A stretch of DNA of 43,327 bases from a virus. Location: positions 1 to 43,327 of the IMG/VR virus record IMGVR_UViG_3300010392_001242; one strand, written 5' to 3'. The position numbers and the translations under genes were made by a program. The notes beneath the pieces were generated by a model, which worked only from the letters and a program-made list of their open reading frames with translations, ran no database searches and had not been told where the DNA came from. Of this stretch, positions 37,458-43,327 are shown one piece after another; the first letter of the stretch is position 1; every line of letters starts with the position of its first letter.

Positions 37458-37814
37458 ATGAACGATAAAACCTTACTTATTCAAAAACAGAATGATATTT
37501 TCAGAAAGCAAAGCTATAAAGCCATAGAAGATGATCACACCATTCGGGGGAAGTGCGTTAAAACTCATGGAGTTGGCTGTTTAGAGTACGAAGTACAAAT
37601 AACTATTTTAGAATTGGTTCATAATTTTAATAATTTCACAGAAGATAACGATCCTCATGGTGAGCATGATTTTGGTTCTTTTACTTGCAAAGGAAACAAA
37701 ATATTCTGGAAGATCGACTATTACGATGTGAATTACGAATATGGTTCGGAAGATCCAAGTGATCTTTCAAAAACCCGCCGTGTACTCACAATCATGCTGG
37801 CAGAGGAATATTAA
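37458..37814 (+). CDS. DUF3768 family protein
   Basis: Encodes 118 residues. I-Q-K-Q-N-D-I-F-R-K near the start, then N-D-P-H-G-E-H-D-F-G-S-F, W-K-I-D-Y-Y-D, and T-R-R-V-L-T-I-M-L-A-E-E-Y at the end are the conserved blocks of DUF3768, a family mostly on plasmids and ICEs of Proteobacteria. Function unsettled. AAAGGAG upstream. Confidence 0.88.
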   Translation: MNDKTLLIQKQNDIFRKQSYKAIEDDHTIRGKCVKTHGVGCLEYEVQITILELVHNFNNFTEDNDPHGEHDFGSFTCKGNKIFWKIDYYDVNYEYGSEDPSDLSKTRRVLTIMLAEEY

Positions 37815-37820
37815 TATTTT

Positions 37821-37853
37821 AGCTATCTCATTGCATTGTGCAGTGAGATAGCT
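37821..37853. terminator. bidirectional terminator
   Basis: A 15-bp stem with one G-T pair, AGCTATCTCATTGCA (37821-37835) with its partner at 37839-37853, loop TTG, flanked by T-runs on both strands (ATTTT). Ends the DUF3768 transcript and the leftward 37852-38166 gene, whose stop lies in the stem. Confidence 0.85.
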
Positions 37854-38166
37854 ATTTTAACCACGAGAAGCAGCTTGGATATTTACTCACTGGTCTACGT
37901 TTAGTTATGGTGTGATCTAATTGTCCGGCTTGTGGAATATCAACTTTTTCAAGCCAATATTTTCTCCAATTTTCATCTATGTATACAGCGCATGTATAGT
38001 CACTTTTGAATTGACTATGAAAATGGCTCAATGCGTCTTCAATACTGTTCCGCTCGAATGCTCGCATAAACCCTGAATCACTGTAATAACGTTGCGTTGA
38101 ATGGCTATTATTTGAATGTAGAACTTCAAATCGTGGTGTGCTTAGACTTCGATAAATATTCTCCAT
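37852..38166 (-). CDS. hypothetical protein under the element operator
   Basis: Encodes 104 residues. N-terminus M-E-N-I-Y-R-S-L-S-T-P-R-F-E-V-L, then Y-Y-S-D-S-G-F-M-R-A-F-E and E-D-A-L-S-H-F-H-S-Q-F-K, suggesting an alpha/beta protein. GGGAGGATGCT gives a good ribosome site. The operator palindrome at 38204-38219 lies 38 bases before its start, so it is probably repressed by the element's regulator. Confidence 0.6.
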   Translation of the reverse strand: MENIYRSLSTPRFEVLHSNNSHSTQRYYSDSGFMRAFERNSIEDALSHFHSQFKSDYTCAVYIDENWRKYWLEKVDIPQAGQLDHTITKRRPVSKYPSCFSWLK

Positions 38167-38203
38167 AGCATCCTCCCATTACTCATGTTCGTCTGGACTG
38201 ATA

Positions 38204-38219
38204 ACGCAATATATAGCGT
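38204..38219. promoter_or_regulatory. second ACGC-N8-GCGT operator
   Basis: ACGCAATATATAGCGT is a 16-base palindrome with the same ends and spacing as 34314-34329. A TATATT on the minus strand (38213-38208) within it could be the -10 of the 37852-38166 gene. Confidence 0.65.
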
Positions 38220-38249
38220 ATCATAGTATTGCGCCGGATATACAACTGG

Positions 38250-38516
38250 CTACTTTGAAGCTACGCCGTTAATTGGCTCACGGTTGCGTGATGTCCAGTG
38301 TTTTACCTCTTTTGCATACCAGCGTCTTCCGCCGATTCCGTTATCCGTAGGGATACGAATTGCCCTTGGAAAGTCCTTTCGACAAATGATGCGGGATTGC
38401 ACCGAGGATCGGCTTAATCGCACATAATGAGCAATGTCATCCACATTCCATAATTCTGCACTATCAGAACGTAATGATTTCAGCTCGTTTAGAATTTCCA
38501 GTAGTAATTTTTCCAC
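38250..38516 (-). CDS. AlpA-like HTH protein, excisionase or regulator
   Basis: Encodes 88 residues. After a coiled N-terminus (E-K-L-L-L-E-I-L-N-E-L-K), L-W-N-V-D-D-I-A-H-Y-V-R-L-S-R-S-S-V is a winged MerR/AlpA-like helix-turn-helix, followed by F-P-R-A-I-R-I and G-G-R-R-W-Y-A-K-E-V-K-H-W, the AlpA pattern. AlpA-like proteins act as excisionases or regulators of integrase genes. It is last in the relaxase operon and is a candidate for the operator-binding protein. Confidence 0.75.
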   Translation of the reverse strand: MEKLLLEILNELKSLRSDSAELWNVDDIAHYVRLSRSSVQSRIICRKDFPRAIRIPTDNGIGGRRWYAKEVKHWTSRNREPINGVASK

Positions 38517-38549
38517 AAGGTTTCACCTTGGCGAATATAGCAGTCAGCA

Positions 38550-38753
38550 CTATTTCTTAGTTTCAACGGTTACAGAAAGGCCGTATTTATCTGCCATTTT
38601 TTTCATTTCCATCTTGGCTTTTCTGACTTCCGCCTTATGGCGCCTACTTAATTCGTTGTCACAGGATTTGCGTAGCTTGGTAATAGCATCATCGGTCATG
38701 GATTCAAAATTAACGTCTGGATTAGCGTTCAGGTTTTGTGGGAAGTTCATCAA
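38550..38753 (-). CDS. H-NS N-terminus-like small protein
   Basis: Encodes 67 residues. L-R-K-S-C-D-N-E-L-S-R-R-H-K-A-E-V-R-K-A is a charged helix, then M-A-D-K-Y-G-L-S-V, which resembles the linker of H-NS family proteins. The protein ends there, without the AT-hook-like DNA-binding domain. Truncated H-NS relatives (H-NST) on islands antagonise host H-NS silencing. Similarity is local and uncertain. Overlaps the end of the upstream gene by 32 bases. Confidence 0.4.
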   Translation of the reverse strand: MMNFPQNLNANPDVNFESMTDDAITKLRKSCDNELSRRHKAEVRKAKMEMKKMADKYGLSVTVETKK

Positions 38754-39177
38754 TATTTACCTCGCTGTTAGGCTTTAGGGTGATGTAATCAATATAAGGG
38801 GAGTCTTCATCTTCGGTTTCAAGATAATCGGCTATGAATATTTCTTCGACCTTATGACGGCATATGTTGGTAAAGAGTGTTCCCAGATTTCTGCCGTTTA
38901 TAAGTAGGGTTTCATCTGCGAATTTAAGAATGATCCAGCCTTTAACAAACCTGAATCGTCTTCGTAACATGTAGGGACAGTTATTGGCTTCACCCTTGAA
39001 ATGAAAACCTATAGCTACCGCTGAATGCTCTGTTGAAAGTGAGAAGCATTTTTCTTGAGGGCGGTGTATTTCATTATCATTTTCACCTGCTTTCTTTATT
39101 GGCGGCGTCCGTGGGTTAGCCAGCGAACTTAACTGTTCGCTATAGGACGTGCTTTTATCTTTAGGTGCTGTACTCAT
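38722..39177 (-). CDS. relaxase operon hypothetical protein
   Basis: Encodes 151 residues, ATGA overlap with the relaxase stop. N-terminus is polar and disordered (STAPKDKSTSYSEQLSSLAN), then a beta-rich region R-R-R-F-R-F-V-K-G-W-I-I-L-K-F-A-D-E-T-L-L. No recognised family. Coupling to the relaxase suggests a transfer-related role. Confidence 0.65.
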   Translation of the reverse strand: MSTAPKDKSTSYSEQLSSLANPRTPPIKKAGENDNEIHRPQEKCFSLSTEHSAVAIGFHFKGEANNCPYMLRRRFRFVKGWIILKFADETLLINGRNLGTLFTNICRHKVEEIFIADYLETEDEDSPYIDYITLKPNSEVNIDELPTKPER

Positions 39178-42056
39178 AGTGAAATATCCTTTTCTTTATC
39201 GTCACGTTGCTGTGATACTAAATCCCTCCATTTAGTGTTATCTGGCTGCTTTGGTGATGGTTGCTGCCCTAATGATGAAAGCCAGTGCTGCGTATTGTCT
39301 TTCATATTTTCATAAAGATTACGGGCATACATGCCAACCATCGCTAGAAAGCTGTCTTCATTGTCCATGCCATCGTTAAGACCAGCTTGCACACGTTTCA
39401 TTAGTTCAGTTGCACTTAGATCTTTATTGCTGTGCTGAATCTGTTTGCGGATCTCTTCTTTATCATCGGTGAAGAGTTCAACGGATTTTTTACCCCTTGA
39501 TACCGAAACGTAGAACTGTTCGGTACTGGTAGCTCCGGCATAATCCGCACCTTGAGCAAGGAAGATGTGATCTATGGATTTACCTTGTGAGGAAATGGAG
39601 GTTCTTACATAACCGTGATCAAAATTACCTTTGCTACTATCTAAGACCCAATCATTATTCAGTTTGATATTGCCGTGTTTATCTATGTCTTTAACTTTAT
39701 AGATAGCACCATTATTTAACCGTTTACCTTCCAGCGATTTATGCCCCTCGGTGATACGAACATCATCACCCACAGCCAGATTTATATCCTGTTCTTCGTA
39801 TACCTGAAATTTTTCAGCTTCTTTTAGATCAAGCCTCTGTTTTTGTCCGGTATCGTCTGTAATCCACACCTCATTCTTAATTACATCGGATACGGTAAAT
39901 TCAGAACTTTTATAGATTCTTCCATGCTCACCCTTGCCGTTTTTTTGATAACGAATCATCTGACCCGTTTCATAATTAAAACTGTCACCACGTTCCGCTT
40001 CGGTGAAGCGGGTATTATTAAATCGTGTAAGGGTTGTCTCAAAGGAATGAATCAGCTCACGGGCTTTAAGTTCGTCCCTAATTGCCTCATTAACGATTGC
40101 ACCTTCCGCTCTGGTAGGGGCTACAGTGAGCGCAGAAGCTCCTTTCTTCTGGAACACATCTGCAACCCGATTTGCAAGCGTGCTATAGCGTTTATCATCA
40201 TCGGGTATTTCATGGACTTGCCCCATTTTATCGAGTTTGTTAAAGCCTGCTTCAAGATTGCCTTCGGATATGGTTTTGACGGCATCTTTATAGTCACCTT
40301 TTTGTCTGCGGATTTCTTCAAGGGTGGCAGGGGTTAATCCTGCTTCGGTCTGCAAAATACGGAAAGCATCACCACGCATCACCGAATTATGCTGAGTGAT
40401 ATCACCGACCAGAATAATACGGTTCTTATTGTGTTTGGCATGGTCAAACAGGGTATGCATATCATCCACTCCCATTAATCCCGCTTCATCAACAATCAGG
40501 GTGCTGCCTTTGGTGGCATTCCTCATTCTTTCATCCACCAGATAACGTGCGAGTGTTTGAGCATTTTGCATCGCATCACTCTGGTAGGCATTACCGTCCT
40601 GTCGTAACGTGTCATAGGCTGCATCGGCAGTCGGGGCGAGTACAACGGTGCTTCCACCGCCTTGTTCAATGCCATCAATTAAGGTGGCTAGAGTCGTGGT
40701 TTTACCTGTACCTGCTTTACCCTGAATGGCTTGAATATCATCACGGCTACTAAGGATGGTACGGACGACATTTTTTTGTTCAGCGCTTAGTTCAAATCGC
40801 TCATTTTTGACGTGATCCGTAACCAGACCAATCTCATAGTCATCATTCAATTTACGGTGAATACCATATCCCTGACTGGTGTGATTAATAATCTGCTTTT
40901 CTTTTAGAAGGATTTCTTTAGTTGTCGCTTTATCACCCACAATTAACAAGTCTTGATTGGCATTAAACGCAGCATCGACCTGTTCAGATGTAACCGAACC
41001 AAAACCCTGTCTTAGTGCGGTTTCTTTTAAACGATTAACGGAATAAACGGACTGCTTTTCCAGATTATGTTTTAAAGAATAATCAACGGTTTCTTCTGCG
41101 GTAAAGTGTGAATGGTCGTTATCGTCATCCTGTTCAAACAGGCTTAGCCTGTCTAACGTTTCCCGCTCACTATCATCAAGTCGTTTCCACCATTCTTCCC
41201 GTAGTTCGGCGCGGCTTTTATCACCATCTTTTTTACTGCGGGTAGTAGCACCTAACCCGTCCTTGGCTTTGTCTGATTTAATGCCCAGTTCTTCTGCTTT
41301 CTTCTCTATCTGTTCGGTGCGGTGAGAATATTTTTTTAGTGTTTCTTTTTCGATTCCGTCTATCGTCCAGAACTTTCCATCTCTGACAACATCCAGCCCC
41401 ATATCGGATAGTGATTTAGATAGGTGCGAATGGAATAGAGCTTCAAAATAAGGTGCATCCTTTTTGATGTGAAAAAATTCACCGGCTTTCCATTCATCCT
41501 CTACATCATCATGTGTCATATTCATGGTGTAACAATGGGCATGAAGATTTGGATCTGGATCAAGATCATCTACAGGACGAGCCGTAAAATGTACAAATTC
41601 TGCGTATACTAATTTGCCTGTGTGTCTTTCAGTATTTGCGCCATTTTTCCGCACCCTTGTATACATAGATTCTTCGATGCTTTGCATGGTGCTATGGACA
41701 GAATCACGGAAAGCATCTAGCAATCTTTCATCCTTGGAATATTCGTACAAAATTGAAAGGCTTTTGGGAGCAGAAAAGTTAATATCAAATCCACTTCTGC
41801 GATCAGGATTATCACGTCCGGTTAGGGGCTTATCATTGTCATTGGCATGAGGGAATCTGTTATCAACCAAAGAGTTAAATGCATCTTTTTCTACCGTCCC
41901 TGATAGACCTAAACTCTCGGCAGCTTTTCCACCCCATTCGCCGACAATTTCCTGTCCGTCATCCGAGGATGCGGAGTAGTAATCTCCAACGGATAATTCA
42001 TTGGCAAAATAGGACTTAGCTTGTGCCGAAGAGCGTGATGCATATACACGTAACAT
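39174..42056 (-). CDS. traI: MobF relaxase-helicase (TraI/TrwC type)
   Basis: Encodes 960 residues. Relaxase domain: N-terminal tyrosines Y16 and Y26-Y27, F-S-A-P-K-S-L-S (94-101), and the metal-binding histidines H156 (F-V-H-F-T-A-R) and H172-A-H174 (N-L-H-A-H-C). Helicase domain: Walker A G-K-A-G-T-G-K-T-T (446-454), Walker B L-I-V-D-E-A-G (520-526), and RecD-like later motifs (Y-V-S-V-S-R-G). It nicks oriT and unwinds the strand for transfer. Compared with F TraI (1756) it is short, about the size of TrwC (966). Confidence 0.93.
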   Translation of the reverse strand: MLRVYASRSSAQAKSYFANELSVGDYYSASSDDGQEIVGEWGGKAAESLGLSGTVEKDAFNSLVDNRFPHANDNDKPLTGRDNPDRRSGFDINFSAPKSLSILYEYSKDERLLDAFRDSVHSTMQSIEESMYTRVRKNGANTERHTGKLVYAEFVHFTARPVDDLDPDPNLHAHCYTMNMTHDDVEDEWKAGEFFHIKKDAPYFEALFHSHLSKSLSDMGLDVVRDGKFWTIDGIEKETLKKYSHRTEQIEKKAEELGIKSDKAKDGLGATTRSKKDGDKSRAELREEWWKRLDDSERETLDRLSLFEQDDDNDHSHFTAEETVDYSLKHNLEKQSVYSVNRLKETALRQGFGSVTSEQVDAAFNANQDLLIVGDKATTKEILLKEKQIINHTSQGYGIHRKLNDDYEIGLVTDHVKNERFELSAEQKNVVRTILSSRDDIQAIQGKAGTGKTTTLATLIDGIEQGGGSTVVLAPTADAAYDTLRQDGNAYQSDAMQNAQTLARYLVDERMRNATKGSTLIVDEAGLMGVDDMHTLFDHAKHNKNRIILVGDITQHNSVMRGDAFRILQTEAGLTPATLEEIRRQKGDYKDAVKTISEGNLEAGFNKLDKMGQVHEIPDDDKRYSTLANRVADVFQKKGASALTVAPTRAEGAIVNEAIRDELKARELIHSFETTLTRFNNTRFTEAERGDSFNYETGQMIRYQKNGKGEHGRIYKSSEFTVSDVIKNEVWITDDTGQKQRLDLKEAEKFQVYEEQDINLAVGDDVRITEGHKSLEGKRLNNGAIYKVKDIDKHGNIKLNNDWVLDSSKGNFDHGYVRTSISSQGKSIDHIFLAQGADYAGATSTEQFYVSVSRGKKSVELFTDDKEEIRKQIQHSNKDLSATELMKRVQAGLNDGMDNEDSFLAMVGMYARNLYENMKDNTQHWLSSLGQQPSPKQPDNTKWRDLVSQQRDDKEKDISL

Positions 42057-42085
42057 ATAGTGTAATTCCCCTTAGTTACAACCGG

Positions 42086-42171
42086 AGGTATTTGTAGCGT
42101 GTTCGACCTAGCCGCACTACAAATACCTTAAAAATAGAATCAGACATCTCTCCTAAGCACGATAGCTTAGG
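42086..42171. other. candidate origin of transfer (oriT)
   Basis: Immediately upstream of the relaxase gene. A perfect 12-bp inverted repeat AGGTATTTGTAG / CTACAAATACCT (42086-42097 and 42117-42128) with a 19-base loop is followed by CCTAAGC-ACGATA-GCTTAGG (42152-42171), a second perfect hairpin. MobF relaxases nick next to such hairpins, and oriT usually lies beside the relaxase gene. The nick base itself cannot be named. Confidence 0.6.
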
Positions 42172-42224
42172 TATATTTACAACACTCAATGCCAGTGTAC
42201 TCACGGACTTAAGGCTAATACTGC

Positions 42225-42617
42225 TCATTCGCCAAGTCTCATGTTTTCTAGGGTGCTAATTGAGTTTTCGCTCTCACGCATCACTTCTATTCGAGCGATT
42301 TCCAACCCTAATTGATTGATAAATTGCTCACTATTTAGAGCGTTTTCTAGAGCCTCAGATAGTGCCGAAAACATAGCTTCTGCAAGCGAAGAATTGATCT
42401 GACTAGTGGGGATAATTCTTTCTTCTGTAAGTGGGTTTACATAGAATTCATCAACCGCTTTTGACATCGCAATGGGTATTTCTGGACGAACAACATCCTG
42501 AAATAATGCCCCGTCCTCAATTGCGCCTCTGATGTCCTCGGCTAAGACTTTTGCACGTTCAAATGGTAAGTAGTTATCTGGACTTGTTTTGTTTATTTTC
42601 TTTGGTTCTTTTGGCAT
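42225..42617 (-). CDS. hypothetical protein, possible mobilization accessory
   Basis: Encodes 130 residues, largely helical: L-P-F-E-R-A-K-V-L-A-E-D-I-R-G-A-I-E-D-G-A-L-F-Q-D-V, then E-A-M-F-S-A-L-S-E-A-L-E-N-A-L-N-S-E-Q-F-I-N-Q-L-G-L. It shares the style of the next gene upstream (both have E-D/D-D-G-A/S-x, F/M-x-x-x-V and an L-N-S/N-E/Q-x-N-Q-L/M element). On the far side of oriT from the relaxase, where accessory oriT-binding proteins often lie. Confidence 0.55.
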   Translation of the reverse strand: MPKEPKKINKTSPDNYLPFERAKVLAEDIRGAIEDGALFQDVVRPEIPIAMSKAVDEFYVNPLTEERIIPTSQINSSLAEAMFSALSEALENALNSEQFINQLGLEIARIEVMRESENSISTLENMRLGE

Positions 42618-42620
42618 GGT

Positions 42621-42974
42621 TTATTCCCCCATTTCCGTTGTTTTTTCTTGTCCCATACCTGCTTCACGTTCGGCTTGTTTTTCTGCTAGAGATTCAGCCA
42701 TTTGATTCAGTAATTCGTTACTTCCTAACACTTCCATTACTGCTTCTTTGACTACACTTTTGATGTTATCTGTAGTCCAGTTCACAAGGTCATCTACCCC
42801 TGTAAAATTAATTGTTCCTCCAACGATGGTGCTGACCAGATCACCAACCATTTCACCGATCATTGACCCATCATCAAAGACCGCATGAAGGTCATGTTTG
42901 ATGTCTTCTTTTCGATCAGAGGGGAAGGAACTTTCTTCAACAATCTTGTGTAATTGGTCTTTATAAGTAGCCAT
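42621..42974 (-). CDS. hypothetical helical protein, related to neighbour
   Basis: Encodes 117 residues. R-K-E-D-I-K-H-D-L-H-A-V-F-D-D-G-S-M-I-G-E-M-V-G-D-L-V, then S-V-V-K-E-A-V-M-E-V-L-G-S-N-E-L-L-N-Q-M-A-E-S-L, then a charged tail. The D-G-S/A...V...E-x-L-x-S/N-x-E-x-x-N-Q-M/L pattern also occurs in the downstream gene, suggesting divergence from one ancestor. Start ATG 42974 follows GAGGAAATAA. Function unknown. Confidence 0.55.
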   Translation of the reverse strand: MATYKDQLHKIVEESSFPSDRKEDIKHDLHAVFDDGSMIGEMVGDLVSTIVGGTINFTGVDDLVNWTTDNIKSVVKEAVMEVLGSNELLNQMAESLAEKQAEREAGMGQEKTTEMGE

Positions 42975-42995
42975 ATTTATTTCCTCAAATGAATG

Positions 42996-43036
42996 GATTG
43001 CACCTGAAAATCCACTTGTGATTTACAGGTGCAATC
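42996..43036. repeat. 11-bp inverted repeat with 19-base loop
   Basis: GATTGCACCTG (42996-43006) and CAGGTGCAATC (43026-43036) are perfect inverted copies separated by 19 bases, the same spacing as in the oriT candidate. It lies in the leader of the 42621-42974 gene and may be an RNA hairpin/terminator for the upstream gene or a protein site. Confidence 0.7.
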
Positions 43037-43043
43037 AGGGGCT

Positions 43044-43286
43044 TTAATGGGTTGTAGCAGAAGCTGTTTGCTCTGCAAATTGTTGTTGATTACGTTCGGC
43101 TAATGCTCTCAAATAGGCTCGATCTTCACCGTCATTTGAGATGCCAGCGATATAGACTCCATGAGTTTCTTCAGGGGATTTACCTTGCAGGGCATCGGCC
43201 ATATATCTAGCCATGATGTCAGCATCAACCTGATCAAGCAGGATGTTGCGTGTATGACGTGCTTGAGCATATTCTTTGATTGCCAT
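43044..43286 (-). CDS. hypothetical protein
   Basis: Encodes 80 residues (MAIKEYAQARHTRNILLDQV), helical and charged, with A-D-I-M-A-R-Y-M-A-D-A-L-Q-G and D-R-A-Y-L-R-A-L-A-E-R-N. It precedes the leftward pair 42974/42617 and may be the first gene of that set. The region from 43287 to the window end holds only its probable leader. Confidence 0.5.
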   Translation of the reverse strand: MAIKEYAQARHTRNILLDQVDADIMARYMADALQGKSPEETHGVYIAGISNDGEDRAYLRALAERNQQQFAEQTASATTH

Positions 43287-43327
43287 ACAGAAAGCAGAAA
43301 TGATCAGCCATGACCCTGTTTGTGGGT

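Larger units (their letters stand above)
31291..43327. mobile_element. tRNA-Leu-integrated mobilizable element (IME or ICE part), right end outside
   Basis: Starts with an integrase 167 bases beyond the tRNA and contains a MobF relaxase-helicase, a probable oriT, an excisionase-like HTH gene and plasmid-associated small genes such as DUF3768. Transfer pore and coupling genes are absent here, so either it uses another element's machinery or they lie beyond the right edge. Confidence 0.75.

Noticed and set aside
39843-40337. Rightward 164-residue ORF opposite the relaxase
   Set aside because: It is antisense to the helicase domain, with Ile/Phe/Cys-rich shadow composition and no ribosome site.

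Overview
The window looks like gammaproteobacterial DNA in which two mobile elements meet at a tRNA-Leu(UAA) gene (31203-31290). Moderate GC, lambda/P22-style phage layout, MobF conjugation genes and an encoded CCA end all fit a gammaproteobacterium, possibly marine. Nothing visible fixes the genus.

Left element (1 to about 31.15 kb): a temperate podovirus-type prophage with lambdoid gene order and P22-like virion genes, cut at its left end. Leftward early genes (including a GNA-repeat protein) start at a PL promoter with two operator sites. Next come a rightward pair (a secreted protein and a CsrA-like peptide), leftward hypotheticals, and the immunity region. The repressor has an HTH but no cleavable C-terminal domain, and faces a Cro-like gene across a PR promoter with operator sites of the same ATACC-N5-GGTAT type. 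A consensus LexA box inside a promoter drives a 62-residue ORF that runs convergently into the repressor gene, so SOS induction probably works through an antirepressor. Early genes follow: a replication protein, small winged-helix proteins (one interrupted at a G9 tract), and PD-(D/E)XK, Ref-type HNH and DUF559-type nucleases. A Q-like antiterminator precedes a late promoter and two terminators.

The late operon runs rightwards: small holin candidate, M15 peptidase, 3TM holin, four structural genes with LamG/Ig-like character, both terminase subunits, P22-like portal, scaffold, N4-gp56-type capsid, gp4-like, gp10-like and GNAT-like proteins, three ejection proteins (gp7/gp20/gp16-like), a tail fibre, a Tfa-like protein and a membrane protein. 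A leftward array of eight small genes and an HNH gene closes the prophage. Most of the array genes carry a repeated stop-codon-linked motif, TAACCCCACCC.

Right element (about 31.29 kb to beyond the window): an integrative mobilizable element or the start of an ICE. A tyrosine integrase lies just 3' of the tRNA, followed by an AraC/GyrI regulator, a small lipoprotein operon, a rightward set of orphan genes including three paralogous mini-proteins, a DUF3768 protein, and a leftward operon headed by a 960-residue MobF relaxase-helicase with downstream AlpA-like and H-NS-N-terminus-like genes. A candidate oriT with two inverted repeats lies directly upstream of the relaxase. No coupling protein or type IV secretion genes are in the window. 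Two copies of a palindrome, ACGC-N8-GCGT, suggest a shared repressor within this element.
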